A stretch of DNA of 64,000 bases from positions 1 to 64,000 of the forward strand of contig MU006257.1 in NCBI GenBank assembly GCA_010093685.1. The letters run 5' to 3'. This document shows, in pieces, positions 47,153 to 59,457 of this stretch (its first letter is position 1; every line of letters begins with the position of its first letter). The notes beneath the pieces are model-generated. The model worked only from the letters and a program-made list of their open reading frames with translations. It made no database searches and was not told the DNA's origin. Both the position numbers and the translations under genes were made by a program. Source of the stretch: Ophiobolus disseminans (Eukaryota; Ascomycota; Dothideomycetes; Pleosporales; Phaeosphaeriaceae).

Positions 47153-48092
47153 ATGTCCGCGGCGCCTGCCGCCGTGCTCAAAGAAGCCACCGCTTACGGC
47201 AAGCTTGCCTTCGATCAATTCGTGTTGGTAAGAGTTCACCCCTAAACTTGCATGTGCGAGATTATTCTTACCGGAAGAATTAGGTTCATTTGGACTACTC
47301 GAGACCTAGCGCAGAAGATCAGACTCAATGGAATGAGCTTGCCAGGAAGTGGCTCCAGATGGACCACACGGCCCGAAGTGTAAGCTCAACTTGTGGCGGC
47401 AAGCTCCGCCGAGATCCTTACTCTGCTGACCATCAATGAAGCCCTACTGGATGGCCGTCCTACCTCTTGAGAGTGTGGAGGGTAGCGACCCGCGCATGCC
47501 AACGCAGGAGCAAATAGACCGCGTCTTGGCTCCTCATCAAACCATAGCAGAGAGGAATATCGCTACTGATTCCGAACCATGTATCTACATGCGGACGTGC
47601 TACGAGCCCAGTCTCGCGTCGGTCTTTGAAGAGATGACTAGAGACATCCGCAATGATGCATACAGATCTTACCGTCTGTTTGACAATCAGGCGCTCTATG
47701 GCAGCGTTGGACCCGACTTGGAGGGCGTGTACTTGCGCATGCCCCAGCTTCCCGATACTATGGTATACAGCGGCTATCCAGAGACTGAAGATTTGCCACT
47801 TGACGTCGATCCGCCGGAAGACGAAAACAAATTGCGGCTATACGAAGCAGCCATGAAGGCGAGAAGCATCGTGTATCTCATGGACGAAGAAGCGCTGAAG
47901 CAGAAGATGCTGAAGTTGATCTGGACCGATCTTGGAGGAAACATTTTATGGTGGAACTGGTTAAGGCCGTCGGACACCCGGGATTTCGAAGGGCAATACT
48001 ACGGCTTGGGACACGGACTACATTGGCTCCTAGAAGTAGGCGATGGGAATTCACTCTATGATAATGAGGGTACTATCATTGAGTATCAATAG
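47153..48092 (+). CDS. Unrecognised protein, three exons, 273 aa
   Basis: Exons are 47153-47227, 47284-47379 and 47442-48092; phases add up (25, 32 and 217 codons). Introns of 56 and 62 bp have GTAAGA and GTAAGC donors, and the second has a CTGAC branch site 10 bp before its AG. The predicted protein starts MSAAPAAVLKEATAYGK, has an acidic, Trp/Tyr-rich composition, and contains DLGGNILWWNWLRP and GHGLHWLLEVGDGNSL near the C-terminus. There is no signal peptide, no membrane segment and no domain I can name. If the introns are not used, a frame from ATG 47436 would still give 218 aa. It lies between two LysM genes, with its 3' end 118 bp from that of the second. Confidence 0.7.
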
Positions 48093-48210
48093 TAATGGTC
48101 GCTCTGCTTCAGCAAGTGTTATGAACAGCATCCCCGAATTACATAGAATGCCTGCCAACAAGCAATATAAATCGCAATCAGATTGTGCACATGCCCCGTG
48201 TTTCTCCAGA

Positions 48211-49693
48211 TCATTGCCAGTTTTGCGTTGGATATGGTGGGAAGCAACTCGATGGGAATTGGGTGCTTGAGAGTGGAGTTCCTGTAATTGCCGGCTCACA
48301 GTACTTTTTCAGCAGATTGGTACAGCCGATACTGAGTTCCTCCCAATCAAATCCTGCATCCAGTACCTCCTCTGTCAATGGGCACCACTTGTAGTAGTCC
48401 ATTAAGTTGGGAATGGGCGTCGCGATCGTCGACAACGTGATGGTAGGAATCTCGAATTGCAATGATGAGGTGTTCGTTAGCGGAACGCCTTGAGTCGGTC
48501 CCGCTTCCCACTGACCGGATGGCCATGTCCAAGCATCATCCCACGTCGCTGTCGGAGTAAAGTCGTATTTGGTTGTTCCTGGTGGTCTGAGAGCCTGTCA
48601 GCACCTAAAACGGATATGGGGAGTAATCTGGTATCCTTACGTTATGCAAACGGTGCGCCCCTTCAAAACATCGAGATTGTCGCAATTGGACTTCAAGATC
48701 GGATTCCATTGGACCAACTCAACCTGGGTAAAGCCGTTCTTACGTGCAATTGACTTGCAGGTTTGGTTTGCTTGGATCTGATACCGTCACAACAGAACTC
48801 ATGATGTCATGCGAGCCTCCTTGCGATGCTTCACTCACCTCGTATGTCTTACATGCGTCTCTGATGCAAACAGTGTTTCCTGGTTCAAGAGTCGAGCATT
48901 TGTAATCGATGCCGTTCTGGTAAAGAAAATGGTCGATGGCAAGGCTGTTTGCTTTTGCGATTGAATCGCATGTATCGCTATCTTTGACAGTATACTGTTT
49001 GCCTCCCCAACAAGTGATATTAGGAGCCGGAGTCACGCTATGATGCTCATTAGCTGTGTCAGTTTCTAGCTGTGCCATAATTGCTTACACGGGTGGACTC
49101 TCAGGAATGGTAACCGTTGTATGAGGATACTTTGTGGGCGACACGTTGCAAGATGAAGCAATCGATGTGAAGGCATCTTCGCTGATGACTCCTGCGCCCG
49201 CACTGTTACTCAACATACCTGCAAAGTACTTCAGAGTGCAGTCGTCGCAGTACCCAACAGTACGGTCGTGTATTTTGGGTAGGCAGTAGTCCGACGCAGA
49301 CGCTCCTGTAAGGCATGCTGTATCACGAGCCCAATGGAGTGGCAGCACCAGATCGCTCGCAGTCTTGGTGTTGTCGAATCCAAAGTCGTATACTGTCGTC
49401 CCGCATCGAGTTTTGATGCTGTTTAGCCAGGTGTTGAACGACGAGGTGCAGGTTGAGCTGCAGTAGTCGCCCAGAAATGTCGCATTGAATGGAACCCCTC
49501 TCAAGAGCTCAAGAGACTTGATGAAGCGTGGGCCGCAGGAAATGTCGGTGGATAATGCTGCTCGACACGGTGCCGGGACTGAAGAATCGACCGCCGCCGG
49601 GCTCGGAAAAAGTCTGATACTAAGTGCGAACTCTGAGAAAATGACAAGTGCCAATTGCGCGAAGAGCAGACTTCGAACTGCTAAATTGGCCAT
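48211..49693 (-). CDS. Secreted Cys-rich protein with two LysM domains, one in-frame stop (possible pseudogene)
   Basis: Exons on the minus strand are 49693-48839, 48777-48641 and 48586-48211. Introns of 61 and 54 bp (GTGAGT...TATCAG; GTAAGG...CTGACA...CTCAG) keep phase, giving 456 codons. A signal peptide (LLFAQLALVIFSEFALS) is followed by a Cys-rich region to about residue 200. LysM 1 lies at about 226-276 (YTVKDSDTCDSIAKANSL) and LysM 2 at about 286-331 (TCKSIARKNGFTQVELVQWN). A C-terminal tail to residue 455 carries YYKWCPL and KKYCEP. A TAA at 49087-49085 interrupts the frame between the Cys-rich and LysM parts. It is one C-to-T change from CAA. The only intron that removes it cleanly would be too short (21 bp). 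It is the divergent neighbour of the chitinase gene. Confidence 0.8.
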
Positions 49694-50805
49694 GGCGTTT
49701 GCCCACAGAATTGGTGTGCTAGGCTGAAGTCGAGTCGACGCACGACCGAGAATAAGACAATGGAATTCTCAGATGAGTGACAGAGTATGAACCAGATGCT
49801 CAGAGACTGAATTGGGTCTCTCCTGGCTCGCCACGGCCGCTCCGTCAAGCGGCCAAGGGCATGTGTGATGCATCATGGAGGCAAGGTATGTCCGCGGAAG
49901 CTAAAGCAATGAGGGCTTAGCGCCACCTTCCAAGACTAGTGTTGTTCTCTGCCTGTACTGCCGTCCGTGACTAGGATCCATCACTCAGTTCGCCCATCAC
50001 CACAACCCAGGTCATCGAGATACCCCTGGATATGCACCCGGGCACGTCTTAGTTTGCTGTGTAACCGTTTCCCTGGACCCCGCAAGGCCTAAGATCGCGA
50101 AAATATCCTCGTTCGTCCCCATGTCCTTGCAAGGCATACTTTGGGTTCTCCGACGTTCTTGCATATCTTGGCTTGCTAACTTCGGTAGACTACGTCTAAG
50201 TTGCAACTCAATCTTGGTTAATATAACGTCGTCAGTGCGAGCTGACATTGCATGGGTCTGGCCTTAGCGGAGGAATCGCGCGATAAGGCTCACCCTCACA
50301 AGTATTTGTCTAGGCGTATTTACAGCGAAGGATTTATTGAGTAGTAGACAATTCAACCCAATTGAGTCCGACGGTTTCAAATAACCGCCAAATTAACGCC
50401 CTACGCTATGTACAGACAAGAGATCCATACGCGCCACTCACTTGTGACGGAATGAGAGCAGTGGAGATGGGTTGCAATGAATGCACCCCGTCTTTTGCAC
50501 CGCGGATCGCCCACGAAAAGCCTCATACCCGGCCCACGCCTGGTCCGGACCTGCAGATATCGCACTAGTGGTCATCCAGGGTCCACATCCCATAGCATGA
50601 CAGCCAAAACGATTCTCATGTCAGTATACTTCAGGGCTTTAGCTTGTCTGCTCATGTACTCAGACTCAGAGAGAGCAAGCTCTGTCATTCCTTGATTTTC
50701 ATTCACTCGTTTTGCTATCGGTATCGCATGCCCAAGGGCAGAAATCACCTTTCTACAGTCCCACCACCTTCACTCTTTATTTGAGTCCGATCTTCTATAC
50801 CTGTC
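49694..50805. promoter_or_regulatory. Intergenic region between LysM gene and chitinase
   Basis: About 1.1 kb between two divergently transcribed genes, so both promoters lie here and co-regulation is possible. No coding gene or specific operator is recognisable; the small frames present show no motifs. Confidence 0.45.
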
Positions 50806-53800
50806 ATGAAGTTATGGCGCGAGAAATGGGCAGACTCTGCCTTACCACTAGCAATCTTGCTCATACTGGTCGTGGTCACCCAACTGACTTCAGCGCAACA
50901 GGGTGCCACTTGCAATGCTCTTCAGCCTTGCAAGGTCGGTTGCTGTAGCGCTACGGGTCACTGTGGTTACGGAGACGAGTTCTGCAAAGATGGTTGCCAG
51001 GGGACTTGCAATGCAACCGCAGAATGTGGGCAGCATGCTTTGGAGGACGACTTCGATTGTCCCCTCAACGTTTGTTGCAGGTGATTGGTATACACACTCT
51101 GAAGAAGATCTCGATCTGACTCTTCATAGCGAGTGGGGTTTCTGCGGCTTCGACAGCGGATTCTGTAACTCCAAATGCCAGAACACGGACAAATCGCAAT
51201 GCAACCCTGTTAGGTATGCTCTTATACGAAGTTCGTGGACGGAGCTGTATACTGATTAGTTGGTAGTCGTCCAACCTGCAGCGAAAGCACAGATGCCATG
51301 TCCGCGGATGTGCGCATCGCGTACTACGGAGCGTGGAGCGCTAAGCGATCCTGCGATGCTATGCAACCAGAAACCATACCTGCTGGTGTCTTGACACATA
51401 TCAATGTGGCCTTCGAATTCATTACCGCGGACCACGAGATCACTGACGAAGTGGGTCACATCTCTGGACGTGTTGCTCGTCTCAAGAACATTTATCCGGG
51501 GTTGCGCGTGAATATCGCAATCGGTGGATGGGTCTTCAACGATCCGCCCACCCAGACACGCTTTTCGGACACGGTCTCATCCGTTCCTAACCGACATAAG
51601 TTCATCAAGTCTCTGATAGGCTACATGCAGAAGTACGCACTAGATGGAGTCGATCTCGGTAAGCCTCCTTTCCAGACGTTGGAAGCATCAAATCGATAGC
51701 AATATTGACGCACAGCTAGACTGGGAATATCCTGTGGCCGATGATCGCGGTGGCGTTCCGCTTGATTATTCCAACTTCGTCCTGTTGTGTGCAGATATCA
51801 GAGAGGCTTTCGATTCGTACGATCCCGGCTGGCAACTTACGCTCACACTACCGGCTAGTTACTGGTACCTCAAGGGGTTTGATATCAAGCGGTTGGAGAA
51901 ATACGTTGATTGGTTCAACGTTATGACATACGATATCCATGGCCTCTGGGATCAACATAACATCTGGACAGGTCCATTCCTTAAAGGACATACCAACATC
52001 ACGGAAATTGAAGACGGTCTCGATCTGCTATGGCGAAATGATGTTAGCTCCAAAAAGGTTGTCATGGGATTTGGTTTCTATGGCCGCGGTTTCACGATGG
52101 AGGACATGAGCTGCTCCACTCCTCCAAGCTGCACGTTCTCTGGCCCGGGTTTCGCCGGAGATTGTACCAATGAGCCTGGAATCCTATCGTACAACGGTAA
52201 GGCCTTGAATTATGCGACAAAAGTTCACAGCTGACGGTTATTCAGAGGTACTCAACAAGGAAGGCGAGTTGAGCTCGAGCGTACATTACGATGAAGAGTC
52301 ATCCGTCAAATACATGACATTCAGCGGTAATCAATGGGTGTCGTACGACGACGCCCAGTCTTTCGAACGAAAGAAGAAGTACATGTTCTCACGGTGCCTG
52401 AAGGGACTGATGATCTGGGAGCTTGGTTTAGACACTGCAAACAATGATGCTCTTGTGGGCCTCTTTGGAGCAGAGGCGGTCGAGGCGGGTAAACGCGACA
52501 CCTCTCTTAACCCCAACGAGAGAGACAAACTCGCCCTCGACCTCTCTGCGTATACTGGCCAGAACTGCTACGTGGCTCCGGGATGTACCAACGGCATCAA
52601 AGGAGATTCGAACAGTACCTGTATGGCCGGATATTCCTCCGCGGAGACAGGACACAGTTTGAAACAAATCCAAGGGGATGTTCTCTATGCCAAGATCTGC
52701 AATGAAGGAGAGTATCATCACATCTGCTGTCCGACCAAAGCGATGCCCAAGAACTGCGAGTGGATCGGAGCGCCTGAGCGGAGCCAATTCGGTTGCAGTG
52801 GAGATTGCGGCGCTTCCCAGTTTGAATTGACCACCGATTTCTCCGTCGATCGATACGGAAAACAGCAATGCGGCAGCGGTAAACGGCACCTATGCTGCGA
52901 CTCAACGGAAATTCTTCGAAAGTGCAAATGGACGTCAGAATGTGACTGGTCCGACAGCAACAATGGGAATTGCAAAGCCGGCGAAAAGCAGGTTGCCAAG
53001 CGGTATGACAAGGACGATGGAGGCAAGTTGCGAGTTTATTGCTTGTTTGACTTGCACTGACAGTATCCAGACCAGTGTAAAGTACAAAAAGGTATGGGGA
53101 ATGGTGGCAGCCAAGGGCCGACGACGCATATCAATTTTAGGTCATACTGCTGCCCGGAAGACGATGCTCTTGAGGACTGCAAGTGGGCGAATGACGCCGA
53201 CTACTTCAAAGGAAAATGGGATGGCAGGTCATGGGGGTGTCCAAATTACCCTGGTAAGCCGGCAGACTACTGCGACAAACTGGGTACGTGATTATTTCCC
53301 CACAGCTCTCGACCAATGCTGACGAAGGCGAAGGTGTCTGCCATGCAAAGGATTGTTATGCAGGATCTCTCGAGGTCACATCTGCATCTATCACTGAGGC
53401 ATCTATGGAGGTATCACAATCTGATTCAGCCTGGAATCTTTGTGGTTACGACGTTGCACTTTGTTGCGCGCCTCCCTCACGATTCACAAAAGACTGGCCA
53501 GTCAATCCAGCTTACCTGTGGAGCGAAGCATTTAGCGACAAGAAAGATGACGTTACCTGGGAATGGGCGAACAACTTCGGTAACAACCACAAAGATACCA
53601 AACCAGACAACCTGGAGGAAGACCCGGGAGAGGATCCGTACGGTTTTGTCATGCTAGATGGACCACCTGGATCGATCGCTCAGCAGTTCTCGAAACAATT
53701 CACCGTTCTCAGTGAGACAGAAGCTACGAATGTCGTTTCCAGGTCATTCGTCACCACGAATCGGACGATATTGGATTCGACTTTTGAACACTCAGATGAA

Positions 53801-56800
53801 GAGCTGCTGGTCTACTGCAATTATCCACATGACTCGCACCACTGCAAAGAAATTTTCTACAAAGGCGCAGCCGACACTATCATCAAGCTACCTCCTCACA
53901 TCGGAGAAGGCCCTTGGGCAAGGGTGGTGTCGATGGAGCCAGAACATGCGCCAGGCGATCTCCCCACATGGGCTATCAGGAAGCGAGAGCTAGCTGGCGT
54001 TGAGCGTAACGGCATATACCGACTCAAGATTGACTACAGCTTCAATCTCATCAAGCGAGACGATGGGCCCGTCAATATGCGTGTCGACTACACGAACTTG
54101 CAGAATTACTGGGACGAAGTTACCGACGAAAAGCCCTCTAAGCACCGGCGTTCCGACGATCCCTTCCAAAACACAATGAACTTCGACTCGTGGAAGGCGC
54201 GTGTCGACAAAGCCAAAAATATCTCATACGCCACGGATCATGACGAATTCAACATTGCCGCTCGCGGAATCACTACGTTTGAAGACTCGAGCGTGAGCAG
54301 TGACAAGCATCTCGCAAAGCGTTGGTGGGGTGCCTTCACAGCGTGGCTCGACAAGCTCAATCACATCACCAAAGACGGAGATGGTTTTCTTCCGATGGGT
54401 GTGAAGAAAATGTTCAACATCTACAGTGGTCGTCTCCAATGCGTCAACCCATCTGGCGTCACACTCAATGCCGGTCTTGACATCACTGCTGAAGTTAACC
54501 TCCAGATGGGCACGCGCTATGCCTACTACTTCTCGGGCACCGTTGTTCCGCCCCACATCATCGATACATACATCTTCATCGGTGCTCAGCCCAGCGTCTA
54601 TGCTGGCATTGACATCCGTGGCAACGCTGAGCTCGGTTACGAGAGTGAGGTGAAGAAGTTGATCGCCACCATCACTTACCCCGGTCTATCCATCAAAGGA
54701 ATTGCAACAGTCGGTCCGTCTCTTGATATTCTCGGCCAAATTGCAGGCAAGATTACCGTTTCTGGCAACCTCAAAGTAGGAGCCAAATATACCATGGATC
54801 CGATCGAGATGTACATGCCCAATACCGACGAAAGTCGCAACAAGGCAAGCAGTAAGATTAAGTTTGACAAAGACACTGGGCTGCAGCCGGTCTTCCAGGC
54901 CGGCGTAAGGGCTACCCTTAGTGCCGAACTCCGCATAACGCCGCGCATCAATTGCGGTATCCGGGTCGGCGGTTCGATTGGACCAAGAAAGCAGCCGCTC
55001 GTCGAGGCACAAGTGGCGGTTTACGTGAATACATCCGTCTACTTTGAGGCATACGCAACCGCAGAAACCCAAGGTCTGACGTCCAATTGGGAATACGGCT
55101 ACAAAGTCGAGCTCCGCTGGAGAATTGGCCTTGATGCTGTCGCACAACTCTATCTTTACGGCGAATGGAGAACGAAAGAATACTACCCCGTGGACTGGCA
55201 AACTATTCCCATCTACGGACCGATCGTCGTCACATCTTCTAACGACGACTCGATGAGAGTTCGTGGTCTAGACAGCAAGCCTTTCTGGGAACTATCGAGC
55301 GATCCGCTGCCCAATACAGTCTTCGGAAAGGTATATGCCGTGCCCGTAGCCCACGAGCCAGCGAGTGCGGACTTGCCTTTGATGACATACAATTCAACAA
55401 GCGGTAAATTTGCGATGCCTGCCAATCATTCTAAGAACTCGAACTATAGCCGCCGTGCAGTGGATGGCGAAGAGAAGGAGTTTATGCTCGGAAGTTTCAA
55501 GTGCACGACCAGTCCTAATTCGGTTTGCGACTCTACGAATGACCTGGAGACAAGAGGCTTGGACCCATTCCGTCCACGTGACTGGCACGAAACGCATCGC
55601 GAGCTCGAGGGCCGCGACGACGATATAGCACGGGACTGTCCAGGCAAGGTCCCAAGATTGTATTGTGAGTTCTCATCCACGCCACCAACGCTGAATAGCA
55701 GCTCACAAATCATAGACAATTGCGCGGCCCTATTTGCAGATATGACCCTGACCGGTCCAGCAGGGTCTGTGACTGTACCTGGGATCTGTTCAAGTGTTCG
55801 AAATTATCTCAGAAACCATGGAATCATTACTAACCAATATCCACTGACCTATGGCACAGAAAACCGCAATACCAGACAGAGTCAATCCTGCGCAGCCCCT
55901 CGAAACCCATGCAGCGGCACGAACGGTATCGACGCCCGATATAAAGCGTCCCTTGGAGGGCAATGGCCCTTAGTGCCACACATCGCAACATGCGACGAGT
56001 TTCCCTTCGCTTCGGTAAGCTTGCCCATTGACTACTGTTTCCACCGTCTCCAAGCATTCATGCAAGCTGTTCTCAAGAACGATCTCACGGTATCTTACGA
56101 GCTGCGCTGACCATGATCCCATGCAGACTGAGGAAGGTGGCTATGGCTATGTCGGGACTGCTGCCGGCCTGAATCCCACCAATCCACTCGGAACAACTCG
56201 TACCTGTGCGCACGAACCCGGACAAATTCTCCAAGGAAACTGCAACACCCTGGTCGGCTTCATCGAGACAGACACGGAGTACTTCAACACTCCCGGCACG
56301 CCGAATCCCGGGCACGCAGCCTGGTATCCGTGGCAAGGCCAAGGCTCCGGCGGATGGACCTCCAAGAACGGCATGGGCGGTCGGCAGCGCCTCGCCCGCT
56401 ACCCGGTCGACCAGCCCGTCAAACTGCAGGGCATCAATGCCCAAGAGCGAGCTGACCGCAGCCTCAGCTGGTTCCACAAGCGCAATTTCACCCTCCTTCT
56501 CGTCAGCAACCCCGAGACCGGCCATGCGCAGGGCTTCCCAGGCAACCAGTTCTCATCGGGCACCGTCCAGGGGCAGCCCATAACAAGCCAGGCGTGGATC
56601 ATGTGTGCCGTGAGCACGCGCGGGCAGGCGAGATTCAGATTCACGCGCGACTACAACGGCTATTGTTGGGATGGGCAGAGCACGGCGCCGACGTTTCCAA
56701 GAGCAGGCCAGGGCACGATGCGCGTGGTGTATTTTAGCTGCAAGATTGACTTTGTCGGCGCGACGTTTCCGGTACATACGAAGCGGAGGAGTGTGCCGAT

Positions 56801-56936
56801 TGGGTTTTTCGACGGGATGCCCGTGTATGGGATTGAGCCAGCGAAGGATACGGAGACGATTGTGGTGGATGTGCCCGTGGCGAATGTGATGATGCCGGAT
56901 TCGAGGCAGGCGCTTCCGATATCGTATGATGTCTGA
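50806..56936 (+). CDS. Large secreted GH18 chitinase, killer-toxin alpha-like (subgroup C type)
   Basis: Eight exons: 50806-51080, 51130-51213, 51267-51658, 51720-52196, 52246-53033, 53076-53283, 53328-56014, 56127-56936. They sum to 5721 nt in phase (1906 aa). A signal peptide (LPLAILLILVVVTQLTSA) is followed by hevein-type chitin-binding repeats (CCSATGHCGYGDEFCKDGCQ; EWGFCGFDSGFC). The GH18 domain spans about residues 131-475, with DVRIAYYGAW, INIAIGGW-like VNIAIGGW, and the catalytic motif DGVDLDWEYP formed across intron 3 (D246, D249, D251, E253). Cys-rich repeats ending CCPxx...CKW/CEW follow, then a long C-terminal half without a catalytic domain I can name. It hydrolyses beta-1,4 chitin. 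This chitinase group is known to sit beside LysM genes. The 53034-53075 intron is the least certain splice. Confidence 0.87.
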
Positions 56937-56969
56937 GTGGGGAGTGGAAGGTTAGAGAATCATATGCTA

Positions 56970-58811
56970 ACGTAAACGGCAAGCGAGTCGGCCGGGCAAG
57001 CGAACCGGCCACCTTTGCCAAGATCACACCCCATTCCACCTTCCATCCAATGTCTCAACAACCTGATCTTGAATTACTCTCTCGTGAGGACAGGATTATC
57101 CTTGCTATCCAAGCTATTAAATCCGACGCGACAATAAGCCAACGGCACGCTGCTGCTATCTATGACGTGCCTTAAGCAACCCTCTAAGACCGACGCACTA
57201 AAACCACCTCACGACGCGATTCACACCCCAACTCATCAAAGCTTACTAGGCATGAAGAGGAGACAATTATACAAAACATAAAGAGGCTTGATGCGCGAGG
57301 ATTTGCCCCAACGCTTAGCTATGTGCATGAAATGGCCATTCAACTGCTAGCTGCCCGTGCTGGTGGTGAGGTTGGAGAGAAATGGGCTAGAAACCTAGTT
57401 AAGCGGAAGCCTGAGATCAAGTCTCAGGTAACAAGACAGCGCGATCACCAGAGAGTTCTGTGCAGCAATCCAGCTATTATCAGTCTCTGGTTTAACCTTG
57501 TATGCAATGTCAAAGCCAAGTATGGCATCCTGGACAAAGATACCTATAACTTTGACAAGACTGGCTTCCAGATGGGTGTTGGAGGGTCTGTCAAGGTAGT
57601 AACAGCGTCTGAGAGGCGTCTTAAACCGCTTGGGGTCCAGCCTAGCAACTGTGAGTGGGCAACGTTAATTGCTGCTATCAACGCTAAGGGTTGGGTTCTC
57701 CCACCCTTCTTCATCTTTAAAGCAAAGAACTACAACCAGGCCTGGTACCACAACCCTAAGGATTGGAGAATAGGCGTTAGCAAGAACGGCTGGACAACAA
57801 ATGATCTTGGTCTTGCCTGGCTGAGGCACTTTATCCAGCATACAGAGGCCCGGACAGTAGGTAGCCACCGGCTGCTGATTATTGATGGCCATGAGAGCCA
57901 CAAGTCGCTTGCCTTCCAGAAACTATGTGAGGAAAGCAAGGTTATTACCCTCTGTATGCCTCCTCACACCTCGCATATTCTACAGCCACTTGATGTAGGG
58001 TGTTTTGCCCTATTGAAGCAGGCATACAAGAAGGAAATTAATGTCTTGGCAAACAGCTACATCACCCACATTGACAAGAAAGCGTTCCTGGCTGCCTTTT
58101 CACAGGTGTTTAGTAAGGTGTTTTCATCTGAAAATATCCTATCAAGCTTCCGAGCAACAGGCTTGGTTCCAGATAATCCAGAAGTGGTGCTATCAAAGCT
58201 TGAAGTAAAGCCTCGTACGCCATCACCACCTCTACCAGGGCCTACTCTCTGGCAACCTAAAACACCAAGCAATGCTGCTGAGATTAAAGCTCAATCAACT
58301 CTGATCTTAACAAGGATAAGAGATCACAGGAGCTCATCTACAGAATCAATCCTTGGGATGGTGCAGCAGTTCCAAAAGGGAGCTGAAATAATGGTGCATT
58401 CCCAGGTGCTGATGGCAGCTGAGATAGTCAAACTTCAGGCAGCAAATAAAGCTGCCTCTGAGCGTAAAGCACACAAGAGGAAGCGGATCCAGCTAGAAGG
58501 GACTCTATCGCAGCAAGAAGCCGAGGCAATAATTGAGCAGAAGGATGCTAGAGCACTAGTTGAGGCAGAGAGGCGTGAGAAGAGGGTGCAAACAGGTAGT
58601 AGTGGACAGGGTGTTGGGCATTGTAGAAGGTGTAGTGAGACAGGGCATAATAAGCGCACATGTAAGAAAGATACTGTAGATATAGCAGATTAATTTAACG
58701 TGCTGTGCACTACTGTACGACGTTGTAGTGTTGAGTTATTCATGTGTTGGGGTGGGTGGTAGCATTAGGTGGCCGGTTCGCTTGCCCGGCCGACTCGCTT
58801 GCCGTTTACGT
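56970..58811 (+). mobile_element. pogo-type DNA transposon (1842 bp) with perfect 45-bp TIRs, TA target site
   Basis: Left TIR 56970-57014 and right TIR 58767-58811 are exact inverted copies over 45 bp (starting ACGTAAACGGCAAGCG). TA flanks both ends (56968-56969 and 58812-58813). It carries one transposase frame in the plus orientation and lies 33 bp downstream of the chitinase stop codon. Confidence 0.95.
57050..58693 (+). pseudogene. pogo (psq-HTH / CENP-B HTH / DDE_1) transposase with zinc knuckle, two nonsense codons
   Basis: The frame runs 548 codons from ATG 57050. The N-terminus has a psq-type helix-turn-helix (AIKSDATISQRHAAAIYDVP). A CENP-B-type HTH follows (AARAGGEVGEKWARNLVKRK). 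The DDE_1 core has FDKTGF, LLIIDGHESH and HTSHILQPLDVGCF. The tail is helical and basic and ends with a CCHC knuckle, CRRCSETGHNKRTC. TAA codons at 57173-57175 and 57185-57187 break the start; each is one C-to-T step from CAA. From 57188 on, the 502-codon remainder is open and includes all catalytic motifs. Transposase from another copy could still mobilise the element, since the TIRs are intact. Confidence 0.92.
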
Positions 58812-58813
58812 TA

Positions 58814-59302
58814 TGCTTTTTGCTTTGTTCGGCGCGACACTTGGATGGGTGGGGATGTGGTGAGATAGTTTTGACTGAAGAGCATGATTTGAGAAGGGCG
58901 GATACCAGTGAGGTAGTGATAGTTTGAGGCGCAAGGAAAGTGTTTTGGACGAGAGGAAGGAGGGTGGAGAATAGGCGGGATGGACGCGAAATAACTGAAG
59001 GCTGAAAACACGGCTAGGGTTAGATTTTTTTGATTGAGACTGAAGAGACAGAATTGTGCGGTGTGCAATTCTGGATTAGATGGTCCACTTATATTCTTGT
59101 TACGGGTTGTTGTTGTGGAGATAGAGGTAAAAAGGTTGGTAGTGGTACTGGGTTCTGACTTGAATGGGTTGGCACGGATTGTGACTGCGCTAGGCTCGAA
59201 TAGTAATTAAAGTAACATGCACACAGCAAGCGCACCCATGCTCTCCACAATACTCAACATCTACTGCACGCACTTAGAATCTACTCTCTCCGTATGAACA
59301 CC
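58814..59302. other. Intergenic, no gene seen
   Basis: Ordinary-composition sequence right of the pogo element. The minus-strand frame at 58811-59068 shows no motif. Confidence 0.4.
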
Positions 59303-59332
59303 CTCAACCATGGTCCTGGGACCATGGTTGAG
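59303..59332. repeat. Perfect 30-bp palindrome
   Basis: Arms CTCAACCATGGTCC and GGACCATGGTTGAG are separated by TG. Related GACCAT(T/A)G-GAGC segments recur at about 59362 and 59388. Confidence 0.9.
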
Positions 59333-59457
59333 CAATCGCTGATTGGCTGCAGCGCTAGCGCGGGACCATTGGTGAGCGAACATCGAGACCATAGTCGAGC
59401 AATTGCTGTACCTGCTCTTCACGCTCCAGCGCACACCCTATACACGCTATACACGCG

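Noticed and set aside
56028..56126. Start of a separate gene at 56028
   Set aside because: The segment is an intron of the chitinase with a good donor, CTGAC branch and CAG acceptor; the downstream frame joins in phase at 56127.
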